From Streptomyces sp. CC208A (GTDB lineage Bacteria; Actinomycetota; Actinomycetes; Streptomycetales; Streptomycetaceae), in assembly GCF_030010625.1 (NCBI RefSeq), contig NZ_JASCXN010000043.1, forward strand, positions 1 through 56,803: a DNA stretch of 56,803 bases. Direction: 5' to 3'. Below, one piece after another: positions 1 to 8,177 of this stretch. A program made the position numbers and the translations under genes. Every line of letters begins with the position of its first letter. The first letter of the stretch is position 1. Below the pieces are notes generated by a model that ran no database searches, was not told the DNA's origin, and saw only the letters and a program-made list of their open reading frames with translations.

Positions 1-493
1 CACGCCTTAACTCGATCGGAGCATTGCCAAGCATGACATTTACGGGTCCGTTCGGTCGGCACGCCCTGACACGGCCCTGGCCCGCGTTGCGGTCCACCCT
101 CGGCTCGACGATCTCGCCCCTCGGCACCCAGAGCAGTCTGGCAGCAGCGGCAATGCTGCCTGATACCGCACTAGAGAGGGTCGGGAAAGGGGACAGCCGC
201 GCAGAACGAGCCTGCGGTAGGGGAAGGTGCTGGACCTCTGCCCTCTTGCTTCGGTGGGCCGGCACCACCTCGCGATCACCAGAGCGGGCTGCACACGCGG
301 CTCCGACCAACCCGGATGCGGCCTTCTGGAAACCGTTCCCAGCCCGCAAGGTGACGACCGCAAGGTGTTCAACTCCGATGTGGCCCTCTACGCATGCGCT
401 TGGCCACCGCGGGGTGCTGGCGATGGCCGGCGAAACCCTTCCCAGTTTCGATCGACAGGGATGTTTCGGAAGGGCCGTAAGGGAGGGGCCAGT
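1..493. other. No recognisable gene; segment downstream of the LLM oxidoreductase
   Basis: Open frames exist on both strands, but none shows a recognisable domain, a convincing ribosome binding site or conserved-looking sequence, so I call no gene. Open frames are expected by chance at this GC content. The minus-strand gene beginning at 1510 ends at 494 and reads toward this stretch, which could hold its terminator and the far end of a gene outside the window. I see no strong hairpin with a T-tract. Confidence 0.5.
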
Positions 494-1510
494 TCAGGCG
501 TTGAGGGAGGGGATGATGTCGGAGCCGTACGCGTCGATGGTGCCCTCGCGGTTGTCGTGCATGTCGTAGACGGCGAACTGGTCGACGCCGAGGTCCTTGA
601 GGTGGCGGAGCTTCTCGATGTGGGCCTCTGCGGGGCCGAGGAGGCAGAAGCGGTCGACGATCTCGTCGGGGACGAAGGCGGTGTCGGGGTTGTCGGCGCG
701 TCCGTGGTGGGAGTAGTCGTAGCCCTGCCGGTCCTTGATGTACGCGGTCAACTCCTCGGGGACCATCGAGGAGTGTTCGCCGTACTTGGCGACCAGGTCG
801 GCAACGTGGTTGCCGACCATGCCGCCGAACCAGCGGCACTGGTCGCGGGCGTGGGCCAGGGCCGCCGGGGAGTCGTCGGCCGTCACGTACGCGGGGGCGG
901 CGACGCAGATGGTGAGGGCGTCGGGGTCGCGGCCGGCCTCCCGCGCCGCCTCCCGTACGGCCTTGACCATCCACTCGGTGAGGAACGGGTCGGCGAGCTG
1001 GAGGATGAAGCCGTCGGCCTTCTGCCCGGCCAGGGCCAGCGCCTTGGGCCCGTACGCCGCCATCCACACCGGCAGCTTGCCGTTCTTCACCCACGGGATC
1101 CGGACCGGGTTGCCGTCGACCTGCGCCTCGCGGCCCTCCGCCAGGTCGCGGATGACCTCGATGGCCTCGCCGAGGCGGGCCAGGGTGTTCGGCTTGCGGC
1201 CGGCGACGCGCATGGCGGAGTCGCCGCGGCCGATGCCGCAGACGGTGCGGTTGCCGTACATCTCGTTGAGAGTGGCGAACGTGGAGGCGGTCACCTCCCA
1301 GGTCCGTGTCCCCGGGTTGGTGACCATGGGGCCGACGTGGAGCTTGGTGGTGTGCTCAAGGATGCGGCTGTAGATGACGAAGGGTTCCTGCCACAGCACG
1401 GCGGAGTCGAAGGTCCAGCCGTAGCGGAATCCGTTGCGCTCCGCCCGGCGCATCAGCCCAACGACCTCGGAGGCGGGCGGGTCGGTCTGCAGGACGAGTC
1501 CGAAGTCCAC
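494..1510 (-). CDS. LLM-class F420-dependent oxidoreductase
   Basis: A 338-residue protein of the luciferase-like monooxygenase fold, which in actinobacteria usually uses coenzyme F420 for hydride transfer. It opens MDFGLVLQTDPPASEV, as expected for the first beta strand of this barrel, and carries GIGRGDSAMR near residue 95 and the MAAYGPKALALAGQKADG segment that lines the cofactor pocket. The GTG at 1510 is chosen because GGAGG lies about 10 bases upstream. It is the last gene of the minus-strand hydantoinase/nitrilase operon, 45 bases after hydA. Known for the family: relatives resemble methylenetetrahydromethanopterin reductase, with most substrates unknown. Inference: it oxidises or reduces an intermediate of the pyrimidine/hydantoin pathway and may stand in for a missing dihydropyrimidine dehydrogenase. 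The family call is firm; the substrate is not. Confidence 0.88.
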   Translation of the reverse strand: MDFGLVLQTDPPASEVVGLMRRAERNGFRYGWTFDSAVLWQEPFVIYSRILEHTTKLHVGPMVTNPGTRTWEVTASTFATLNEMYGNRTVCGIGRGDSAMRVAGRKPNTLARLGEAIEVIRDLAEGREAQVDGNPVRIPWVKNGKLPVWMAAYGPKALALAGQKADGFILQLADPFLTEWMVKAVREAAREAGRDPDALTICVAAPAYVTADDSPAALAHARDQCRWFGGMVGNHVADLVAKYGEHSSMVPEELTAYIKDRQGYDYSHHGRADNPDTAFVPDEIVDRFCLLGPAEAHIEKLRHLKDLGVDQFAVYDMHDNREGTIDAYGSDIIPSLNA

Positions 1511-1555
1511 GCGGGGACCTCCAGTTCGAATCGGTGCGACGAGATTCCGGGCTGC

Positions 1556-2947
1556 TCAGCCCAGGTACTGGCAAAGACCGCGCGGCACGAATACCCCGTG
1601 CCCCGCGTGCCCCGTGTACTTCCGCTGGTCTACGACGACCTCACCCCGGGACAAGACCGTCTCGACCTGCCCGGTGATCGCCTTCCCCTCGTACGCCGAG
1701 TAGTCGACGTTCATGTGATGGGTATCCGCGGACAGCGTCTGCGTGGCGTGCGGGTCGTAGATAACGACGTCGGCGTCCGCGCCAGGGGCGATCGTGCCCT
1801 TCTGCGGGTACAGGCCGAACATCCTCGCCGGCGTCGCACAGGCGATCTCGATCCAGCGCCGCCGCGAGATGTGCCTGTCAACGACGGCCTGATGGAGGAG
1901 GTCCATGCGGTTCTCCACCCCCGGCAGGCCGTTGGGGATCCTGGAGAAGTCGCTGCGGCCCAGCTCCTTCTGGCCGACGAAGCAGAACGGGCAGTGATCT
2001 GTGGAGACCACCTGGAGGTCGTTGGTCCGCAGCCCCCGCCACAGGGCCGCCTGGTGCTCCTTCGGCCGGAGCGGGGTGCTGCACACGTACTTGGCGCCCT
2101 CGAAGTCCGGCTCCGCCAGGTTGTCCGTGGACAGGAAGAGATACTGCGGGCAGGTCTCGCCGAAGACCGGCAGCCCCATGTCCCGGGCCGCCGCCAGCTC
2201 CGCCACCGCCTCCTGCGCGGAGACGTGCACGACGTAGAGCGGGGAGCCCGCCACCCGGGCCAGCTGGATCGCCCGGTGGGTGGCCTCCGCCTCCAGCAGC
2301 GCCTTGCGTACCTCCCCGTGGAAGCGGGGGTCGGTCTCGCCCCGGGCCAGGGCCTGCTCCACCAGGACGTCGATCGCGATGCCGTTCTCCGCGTGCATCA
2401 TGATCAACCCGCCCGTGTCACCGGCCACCTGCATCGCCCGCAGGATCTGCCCGTCATCCGAAAAAAATACCCCCGGATAGGCCATAAACAATTTGAACGA
2501 GGAAATCCCATGCTCGATGAGCTTCGGCATCTCCTTGAGCGTCGACTCGTTCACGTCCGACATGATCATGTGGAACGCGTAGTCGACCGCGCACTTCCCG
2601 TCCGCCTTCTCGTGCCAGGCGGACAGGCCGGCGTGCAGCGACTCGCCCTTCGACTGCACCGCGAAATCCACGATCGTCGTCGTCCCGCCCCACGCGGCCG
2701 CCCGCGTCCCCGTCTCGAACGTGTCCGACGCGAACGTGCCACCGAAAGGCAGCTCCATATGCGTATGCGCGTCCACCCCGCCCGGGATCACGTACTTCTG
2801 CGACGCGTCGATCACCCGGTCCGCCGTCCACTGCTGGCTTCCCGGGGCCGCCAACGCAACCACCCGGCCGTGCTCGATCAGCACGTCCGCGTGCATCTCG
2901 TCCGCGGCCGTGATCACAAGACCGCCGGTAATCAGAGTCCGAGTCAT
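1556..2947 (-). CDS. hydA: Dihydropyrimidinase (D-hydantoinase)
   Basis: A 463-residue, apparently complete cyclic amidohydrolase that opens dihydrouracil or hydantoin rings to N-carbamoyl amino acids in the cytoplasm. The metal-binding motif DAHTH puts His61 and His63 in place. Lys152 in GISSFKLF is the expected carboxylated lysine bridging two zinc ions, followed by the MMHAENG and VVHVSAQEA histidines and Asp in VSTDHCPF. The ATG at 2947 overlaps the TGA of the truncated paralogue upstream (ATGA), and GAAGGGA precedes it, so translation may be coupled. Just after Lys152, roughly 2455-2510, the gene has an unusual run of AT-rich codons (AAA, TTG, TTT, TAT, GTA, TTT TTT) unlike the rest of the gene. 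The neighbouring nitrilase-fold enzyme and aminotransferase support pyrimidine or hydantoin catabolism. Confidence 0.93.
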   Translation of the reverse strand: MTRTLITGGLVITAADEMHADVLIEHGRVVALAAPGSQQWTADRVIDASQKYVIPGGVDAHTHMELPFGGTFASDTFETGTRAAAWGGTTTIVDFAVQSKGESLHAGLSAWHEKADGKCAVDYAFHMIMSDVNESTLKEMPKLIEHGISSFKLFMAYPGVFFSDDGQILRAMQVAGDTGGLIMMHAENGIAIDVLVEQALARGETDPRFHGEVRKALLEAEATHRAIQLARVAGSPLYVVHVSAQEAVAELAAARDMGLPVFGETCPQYLFLSTDNLAEPDFEGAKYVCSTPLRPKEHQAALWRGLRTNDLQVVSTDHCPFCFVGQKELGRSDFSRIPNGLPGVENRMDLLHQAVVDRHISRRRWIEIACATPARMFGLYPQKGTIAPGADADVVIYDPHATQTLSADTHHMNVDYSAYEGKAITGQVETVLSRGEVVVDQRKYTGHAGHGVFVPRGLCQYLG

Positions 2948-3513
2948 GCCCCAGAAGTCCCTTCACGCCGCCTGTCGATCACGCCACCACCCGTCGCACG
3001 ATCTACTCCGCTAGAAAACCCCTGGTCACGCGGCCGAACGAAACTCTTGAAGGAGGTGATGCCCTCCTGGATGAGCAGCGGCATCTCCTTCAGCGTCGAC
3101 TCGTTCACGTCCGACATGATCATGTGGAAGGCGTAGTCGATCGCGCAGTTGCCGTCGGCTTTGGCGTACCAGGTGTCCAGGCCCTCGCGGAGGGTGTGGC
3201 CGACGGACTGGACGGCGAAGTCGACGAGGGTGGTGGTGCCGCCCCAGGCGGCGGCGCGGGTGCCGGTCTCGAAGGTGTCGGAGGCGAAGGTGCCGCCGAA
3301 GGGGAGTTCCATGTGGGTGTGGGCGTCGACGCCGCCGGGGATGACGTAGCGGCCGGTGGCGTCGAGGACGCGGTCGGCGGTCCAGCCGGCCGCCGCTTCG
3401 GAGCCGTGGGCGGCGAGGGCGGCGATGCGGCCGTCCTCGACGAGGACGTCGGCGTGGATCTCGTCGGAGGCGGTGACGACGAGGCCGCCCCGGATGAGGG
3501 TTCGGGTGCTCAC
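2944..3513 (-). pseudogene. Truncated dihydropyrimidinase paralogue (N-terminal third)
   Basis: This 189-codon frame matches the neighbouring hydA closely over about 156 residues, including DAHTHMELPFGG and the carboxylysine segment GITSFK at Lys156. It then turns abruptly into about 33 residues (SFVRPRDQGF...) with no resemblance to the family. Two thirds of the catalytic barrel, with the later metal ligands, are missing, so it cannot be an active hydantoinase. Its stop overlaps the hydA start as ATGA, so the remnant may still be translated and couple expression of hydA. The simplest history is a tandem duplication followed by an internal deletion that preserved the coupling end. The break lies at the same codon where the intact copy enters its AT-rich patch. 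Confidence 0.88.
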
Positions 3514-3579
3514 GGGGGTTCCTTCCTGCGGGCTGCTCCCTGCGAACTGTCTGTGATCTTCCTGCGGATTTCCCGCGAA

Positions 3580-4860
3580 CTAGAGGGATCTCAGGGCTCG
3601 TTCGAGGATCGCCGCGCCTTCCTCGGCCTCGGCGACGGTGAGCGAGAGCGGGGGCGCGACGCGCAGCGCGCTGGTGTCGTGGCCGCCGCCCTTTCCGATG
3701 AGCAGGCCGTTCTCGCGGGCCGTCTCCAGGACGGTGGAGGCGGCTTCGGGGGCGGCCCGGCCGGTGACGGGGTCGGCGAGTTCGATGCCGATCATGAGGC
3801 CGCGGCCGCGGATCTCGCGGACGGTGTCGACCCCCGCGGCGGCGGAGCGGAGCCGCTCGATGAGGAGTCCGCCGACACGGCGGGCGTTGCCCTGGAGGTC
3901 GTGGTCGAGGAGGTGTCCGAGGGTGGCGAGGCCCGCGGCCATGGTGACGGGTGAACCACCGAAGGTGGAGATGGAGTTGGCGTCGAGGCAGTTCATGATC
4001 TCGGCGCGGGCGACGACGCCGCCGATGGACATGCCGTTGCCGATGCCCTTGGCGAAGGTGAGCATGTCGGGCGGTCCGGCCTGTTCGTGGGCCTGCCAAC
4101 CCCAGAAGTGGTCGCCGGTGCGGCCCCAGCCGGTCTGCACCTCGTCGGAGATCCAGAGGATGCCGTGCCGGTCGAGGACGCGGCGGAAGGCGGCGTAGAG
4201 GCCGTCGGGCGGGGAGGTGAACCCGCCGACGCCCTGGACGGGTTCGGCGATGAGGGCGGCGACCCGGTGGGTGTGGCCGAGGAGGTCTTCGAGGTCGGCG
4301 ACGGCCGCCTCGGTGAACCGCTCGTCGGTGAGCCCGGCGAAGGGGCCCCGGGAACGGACCGCGCCGTGCACGTAGAGGGTCTGGAGCGGGGAGAGGCCGG
4401 TGGGCGACCAGGAGCGGTTGCCGGTGACGCCGACGGTGGAGAAGGAGCGGCCGTGGTAGCTGTTGCGCATCGCCAGGATCTGGTTCGAGCGGCGGTACGC
4501 GGTGGCGAGGAGCAGGGCCGTGTCGTTGGCCTCGGTGCCGGAGGTGGTGAAGAAGACACGGGCGTCGGGGATGCCGGAGAGGGTGGCGATCCGTTCGGCG
4601 AGCTCCACCATCGGCCGGTTGAGGTAGAGGGTGGAGGAGTGGATGATCCGGCCGGCCTGTTCGGCGACCGCCTTGGTGACCTCGGGGAGGGCGTGGGCGG
4701 TCATGGTGGTGAGGATGCCGCCGAAGAAGTCGAGGTAGCGGCGGCCCTCGGCGTCCCAGACGTACCGGCCCTCGCCGTGGGTGATCTCGATCGGCTCGTC
4801 GTAGTAGAGCGCCAGCCAGTCGGGGAGGACGGCGCGGTGGCGGGCGTACAGGCTGCTCAC
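3580..4860 (-). CDS. Class III (omega) aminotransferase
   Basis: A 426-residue PLP enzyme of the class III family (beta-alanine/4-aminobutyrate/alanine-glyoxylate type). Visible landmarks from the GTG start are TTSGTEAND near 105-113 (phosphate-binding), SYHGRS near 134-139, SDEVQTGWGRTG with Asp239 stacking on the pyridine ring, and Lys271 in TFAKGIGNG, which forms the Schiff base. I choose the GTG at 4860 because it overlaps the nitrilase stop by four bases (GTGA); the longer ATG frame adds 18 residues with no family character. In an operon with dihydropyrimidinase and an N-carbamoyl amidohydrolase, the likely substrate is beta-alanine or 3-aminoisobutyrate, yielding malonate or methylmalonate semialdehyde. 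That assignment is inferred from context. Confidence 0.9.
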   Translation of the reverse strand: MSSLYARHRAVLPDWLALYYDEPIEITHGEGRYVWDAEGRRYLDFFGGILTTMTAHALPEVTKAVAEQAGRIIHSSTLYLNRPMVELAERIATLSGIPDARVFFTTSGTEANDTALLLATAYRRSNQILAMRNSYHGRSFSTVGVTGNRSWSPTGLSPLQTLYVHGAVRSRGPFAGLTDERFTEAAVADLEDLLGHTHRVAALIAEPVQGVGGFTSPPDGLYAAFRRVLDRHGILWISDEVQTGWGRTGDHFWGWQAHEQAGPPDMLTFAKGIGNGMSIGGVVARAEIMNCLDANSISTFGGSPVTMAAGLATLGHLLDHDLQGNARRVGGLLIERLRSAAAGVDTVREIRGRGLMIGIELADPVTGRAAPEAASTVLETARENGLLIGKGGGHDTSALRVAPPLSLTVAEAEEGAAILERALRSL

Positions 4861-5696
4861 GGACTCACCAGCCCGTCGTACGCGTCGGGGCGGCGGTCGC
4901 GGTAGAAGGCCCACTGCCGCCGGACCTCCTCGATGAGGCCGAAGTCGAGGTCGCGGACGACGAGTTCCTCCTCCTTGTCGGAGGCGACGTCGCCGACGAA
5001 GCGGCCGCGGGGGTCGACGAAGTAGCTGGTGCCGTAGAAGTCGTTGTCGCCGTACTCCTCGACGCCGACGCGGTTGATCGCGGCGACGAAGTACTCGTTG
5101 GCGACGGCGGCGGCGGGCTGTTCCAGCTGCCAGAGGTAGGACGAGAGGCCGCGGTGGGTGGCCGAGGGGTTGTAGACCAACTGGGCTCCGTTGAGGCCGA
5201 GTTGGCGCCAGCCTTCGGGGAAGTGGCGGTCGTAGCAGATGTAGACGCCGACCTTGCCGACAGCGGTGTCGAAGACCGGCCAGCCGGCGTTCCCCGGGCG
5301 GAAGTAGTACTTCTCCCAGAACCCCTCGACCTGCGGGATGTGGTGCTTGCGGTACTTGCCGAGGTAGCTGCCGTCGGCGTCGATGACGGCGGCGGTGTTG
5401 TAGTAGAAGCCCTCGGACTCGATCTCGAAGACGGGGACGACGATCACCATGCCGGTCTCGCGGGCGAGCTCCCGCATCCGCCGCACGGTGGGGCCGTCCG
5501 GCACGGGCTCGGCCCAGCGGTAGTGCTCGCGCTCCTGGACCTGGCAGAAGTAGGGGGCGTTGAAGACCTCCTGGAAGCCGATCACCTGGGCGCCCTGCCG
5601 GGCCGCCTCGCGGGCGTGCTCCTCGTGTTTGGCGATCATGGATTCGGTGTCGCCGGTCCAGGTCGCCTGGACGAGTGCGGCGCGTACGACGGTCAT
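4857..5696 (-). CDS. Nitrilase-superfamily amidohydrolase (beta-ureidopropionase-like)
   Basis: A 279-residue CN-hydrolase with a full catalytic triad: Glu43 in GFQEVF, Lys117 in KYRKHHIP and Cys154 in ICYDRHFPEG. The KHHIPQ...EKYYFRPG stretch is typical of the N-carbamoyl-beta-alanine amidohydrolase branch. The expected reaction is hydrolysis of N-carbamoyl-beta-alanine (or a related N-carbamoyl amino acid) to the amine, CO2 and ammonia in the cytosol, directly after dihydropyrimidinase. This is the first gene of the minus-strand operon. The ATG at 5696 has AAGGAG in the preceding 15 bases. The aminotransferase start overlaps its end. N-carbamoyl-D-amino acid hydrolysis or polyamine-type amidase activity remain alternatives. 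Confidence 0.9.
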   Translation of the reverse strand: MTVVRAALVQATWTGDTESMIAKHEEHAREAARQGAQVIGFQEVFNAPYFCQVQEREHYRWAEPVPDGPTVRRMRELARETGMVIVVPVFEIESEGFYYNTAAVIDADGSYLGKYRKHHIPQVEGFWEKYYFRPGNAGWPVFDTAVGKVGVYICYDRHFPEGWRQLGLNGAQLVYNPSATHRGLSSYLWQLEQPAAAVANEYFVAAINRVGVEEYGDNDFYGTSYFVDPRGRFVGDVASDKEEELVVRDLDFGLIEEVRRQWAFYRDRRPDAYDGLVSP

Positions 5697-5914
5697 GAGC
5701 AGCTCCTTCGGCGCGGCGTCAGAGAGCCTCTACGCCCGTAGACACGGTGCGTAGGAAGAGAACGTAAGCCCCGTCACACCCCGGAGCAAGACCACTGCCG
5801 CGAAGCAGATGAGTCGATCATGTTTCATACCCGACTGGTCCACGTCGGACACGTACCGACACGTGGCGGGTGGTCCCTGATCGTACGGATCCGCTTTCGG
5901 TGCTCGCGAGGGCT
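5697..5914 (-). promoter_or_regulatory. Upstream region of the hydantoinase operon
   Basis: This 218-base gap lies between the first gene of the operon and the end of the next minus-strand gene, so it should hold the operon promoter. A palindrome CTACGCCCGTAG lies at 5730-5741, about 35 bases before the nitrilase start, with a related CTACGC half-site just upstream of it. This is a plausible regulator site. I cannot pick -10 and -35 boxes with confidence. Confidence 0.35.
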
Positions 5915-7177
5915 TCAGTCCCCGAGGACGCCGCCGACCCGCAGCGCGTGCCGCAGGGCGCGGTCGTCGGCGGGCGAGAGGGCGCGGGCCGCCGCGCCGA
6001 GCCGGGGCATCAGCAGCGCCGGGTCCACGGCGGCGAGTCGGGCCGCCTCCTCGGCGGTGCGGACCCGGAGGAAGGAGGTGAGCAGGGTGTGCGCCTCGCG
6101 CTCGCGGCCCTCCGCCGCCAGCACGGCGACGGCTCCGGCCAGCTCCTCCACGGGCCGGGCCAGACCCTGGCGCAGCAGCTGCTCGCAGTCGTCGGCGCGG
6201 CCCGCGTCGGCGAGCGCTCCGGCGACGGCGGCCAGCCGCTCGGACGGCAGTGAGGCGGCCTCCCACAGGAGGGTGCCCCAGTCGGCACCGAGCCCGGCGC
6301 GGTGGAGCTCCCGGGCGAGCGCGGGCAGTCGGGCGGGCGGCCCGCCGAGCGCCTCGACGAGCAGCACGTGCGCCTCGCCGCTGCGGCCCTGGGCCCGCAG
6401 CCGCTGGAGGGCGTGGACGGCGTTGGCGGCCCGGGCGGCCTCCTCGGCCCCGTCCGGGACGGCGGACACGGGGGCGGACGCGGACACGGGCGCGGACTCG
6501 GGGGCGGAGTCGGGGGCGGAGTCGGTACGGCCCCGGAACCGGGCGCCGCGCGGCTCCGCCCCGCCGACCGGCAGGTCGGGTACGGCGGTGGGCGCGGGCC
6601 CCTCGACGGCGTCCGCGGTCCAGGCGTACCGGGCGCCGCGGGGACGCCGCCGCTCCGGCACGGGAGCAGCACCCCCGCCGTCCGGCGGGGCGGCCGTGTA
6701 CAGCCGGTCGAGGCGGTCGGTGAGGTCGACGAGCCGGGCGGTGGCGCGGGCGTGGTCGTCGCGGGCCCAGGCGATGTCGTGCTCCAGGCGGGCCGCCTCG
6801 GCGGGGTCCGGGGCCGGGTGGGAGCGGAACCGCCGCTCCAGTTCCCCGATCCGGGCCTCGGCGTGGCGGCGTTCGCGCTCCATCAGCTCGCGGCGCGCGG
6901 CCAGCGCCTCGCCGCCGCCGGGCCGCCGGTCGTGGACGCGGGCCGCGGCCTCGTACAGCTCCCGCCCCCGCTCCGGGGCCTCCCCCGCGTCCTGGAGCAG
7001 GGACTCGACGACGTCCCAGGGCAGGAGTTCGGCGCCGTCGAGACAGGCGCGCAGGCCCTCGGGGTCCCGTGCGGCGAAGACGCCCCACCAGCCGCCGGCC
7101 GTCTCGGCGCGGGCGGCGAGTCCGCCCAGCCAGTGGGTGAACTCCGTCATCTCCGGCGGAATGTGAGTGGCCGTCAT
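5915..7177 (-). CDS. Hypothetical coiled-coil / helical-repeat protein
   Basis: About 420 residues, unrecognised. Three zones are visible: an N-terminal helical region (ATHIPPEMTEFTHWLGG onward) leading to a charged coiled coil around residues 95-160 (ARRELMERERRHAEARIGEL); a low-complexity linker rich in Pro, Ser and Ala with a run of SAPDSAPESAPVSAS type; and a C-terminal half made of alpha-helical pairs such as LRAQGRSGEAHVLLVEAL and LADAGRADDCEQLLRQGL, which look like degenerate TPR-type repeats. No signal peptide is seen. I place the start at the ATG at 7177 (GGGGCAGG upstream); a start 18 codons earlier at 7231 is possible. It probably acts as a protein-interaction scaffold, but I assign no function. 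Confidence 0.7.
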   Translation of the reverse strand: MTATHIPPEMTEFTHWLGGLAARAETAGGWWGVFAARDPEGLRACLDGAELLPWDVVESLLQDAGEAPERGRELYEAAARVHDRRPGGGEALAARRELMERERRHAEARIGELERRFRSHPAPDPAEAARLEHDIAWARDDHARATARLVDLTDRLDRLYTAAPPDGGGAAPVPERRRPRGARYAWTADAVEGPAPTAVPDLPVGGAEPRGARFRGRTDSAPDSAPESAPVSASAPVSAVPDGAEEAARAANAVHALQRLRAQGRSGEAHVLLVEALGGPPARLPALARELHRAGLGADWGTLLWEAASLPSERLAAVAGALADAGRADDCEQLLRQGLARPVEELAGAVAVLAAEGREREAHTLLTSFLRVRTAEEAARLAAVDPALLMPRLGAAARALSPADDRALRHALRVGGVLGD

Positions 7178-7317
7178 GTGCTCGCACCTGCCCCGCGCTC
7201 GAAGGGAACCTTCCGGTCCGCCGCAGGGCATTGCACCGCATCCGTGTTACGGGACGGCTACGGACCGTTTTCCTTTCGGTGCCCGGGGGACCACATCAGC
7301 CCCTCGGGGGATGAGGA

Positions 7318-7698
7318 TCACAGGGTGACGACGATCCCGGTGTGCGGCCGCTTGCCGAGGCGGGCGATCGTGGCCGGCAGGTCCACCAGCCAGAACTGGT
7401 AGGTGTACTTGCGGGAGAGCAGCCTGCGGATGCGGCGCAGCTCCTCCCCCTCGACGATCCGGGCGGTGCCGGGCATCCGGGCCGCGCCCTCGGGGACGTT
7501 GCCGCGCACGTCGCAGGGGGCCAGTTCGACCTCGGGGTTGTTGCGGAGCCGCTTGACCTTCCAGGAGTCGGCGCGGGTCCACACGTACACGCGCCCGTCC
7601 TCGACGGCGTACCAGACGGGGGTGGCGACCCCGGTCCCGTTCTTCCGGTAGGTGGTGAGGCTGATGTAGCGGCCGCGCCGCAGCTCTTCGGTCGTCAT
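7318..7698 (-). CDS. PPOX-class F420-dependent protein
   Basis: A 126-residue split-barrel protein of the pyridoxamine-phosphate-oxidase-like fold. The segments RGRYISLTTYRKNGTG and ATPVWYAVEDGRVYVWT are typical of the actinobacterial family that binds F420 or a related flavin and carries out small reductions. Further on, WKVKRLRNNPEVELAPCDVRG gives the usual RxNPxV strand. The ATG at 7698 is taken because the sequence before it is not family-like. It sits 11 bases downstream of the HxlR gene on the same strand, so the two may be co-transcribed. The substrate is unknown. Confidence 0.88.
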   Translation of the reverse strand: MTTEELRRGRYISLTTYRKNGTGVATPVWYAVEDGRVYVWTRADSWKVKRLRNNPEVELAPCDVRGNVPEGAARMPGTARIVEGEELRRIRRLLSRKYTYQFWLVDLPATIARLGKRPHTGIVVTL

Positions 7699-7709
7699 GG
7701 CCTGCGAGC

Positions 7710-8111
7710 CTACGCCGGGCGGTCCCCCGCGTACGCCGCCCGGGCGTCGCCGATCTCGGCGCCGTGGGCGCGGGACCAGGCGCAGGCGGTGTCGAGCGGG
7801 CCGAGGAGCGAGCGGCCGAGCGGGGTGAGGGCGCACTCGACGCGCGGCGGGTTCTCGTCGTACGCGGTGCGGTCGAGGAAGCCGCTGCGCTCCATGGACC
7901 GCAGGGTCTCGGTGAGGACCTTGGGGGTGATCCAGGGGAGGGCGGCGCGGAGTTCGCCGAAGCGGCGTGCGGCCCCGTCCTCCAGGCAGCGCAGCACGAC
8001 ACCGGTCCACTTGTCGCCGACGCGGAAGGGCTGGACGGCACCGTCGGCGCAGTCCGGGTCGTCGAACCGGACGTTGATCGGGGGCTGTTCGCCCGATGGT
8101 TTCTCGCTCAT
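7710..8111 (-). CDS. HxlR-family winged-helix regulator
   Basis: A 133-residue MarR-like/HxlR regulator. It contains the conserved core FRVGDKWTGVVLRCLEDG (residues about 29-46), RRFGELRAALPWITPKVLTETLRSM (recognition helix) and LTPLGRSLL near the end. The usual N-terminal Cys of redox-sensing members may be represented by the Cys in DDPDCADG at residue 21. The ATG at 8111 lies 66 bases from the divergent NAD(P)-binding gene. HxlR proteins often repress a divergent oxidoreductase in response to aldehydes or quinones, which fits here by inference. Confidence 0.9.
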   Translation of the reverse strand: MSEKPSGEQPPINVRFDDPDCADGAVQPFRVGDKWTGVVLRCLEDGAARRFGELRAALPWITPKVLTETLRSMERSGFLDRTAYDENPPRVECALTPLGRSLLGPLDTACAWSRAHGAEIGDARAAYAGDRPA

Positions 8112-8177
8112 GGGGCCGACGGTAGCCGCGCCGGTACCGTTGAAGTAACCGGATCCCCCTGTCCTACCGTCCCGGTC
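8112..8177. promoter_or_regulatory. Divergent promoter between hxlR-type and NAD(P)-binding genes
   Basis: Sixty-six bases separate two divergent starts, so both promoters and the HxlR operator should lie here or run into the coding regions. I see GGTACCGTTGAAGTAACCGG-type sequence, which could contain a binding site, but no clean palindrome. Confidence 0.5.

Noticed and set aside
227..3136. A 969-codon plus-strand open frame
   Set aside because: It runs antisense through the LLM oxidoreductase and both hydA sequences, with Gly/Arg/Val-rich low-information protein; it is a shadow of high-GC codon use.
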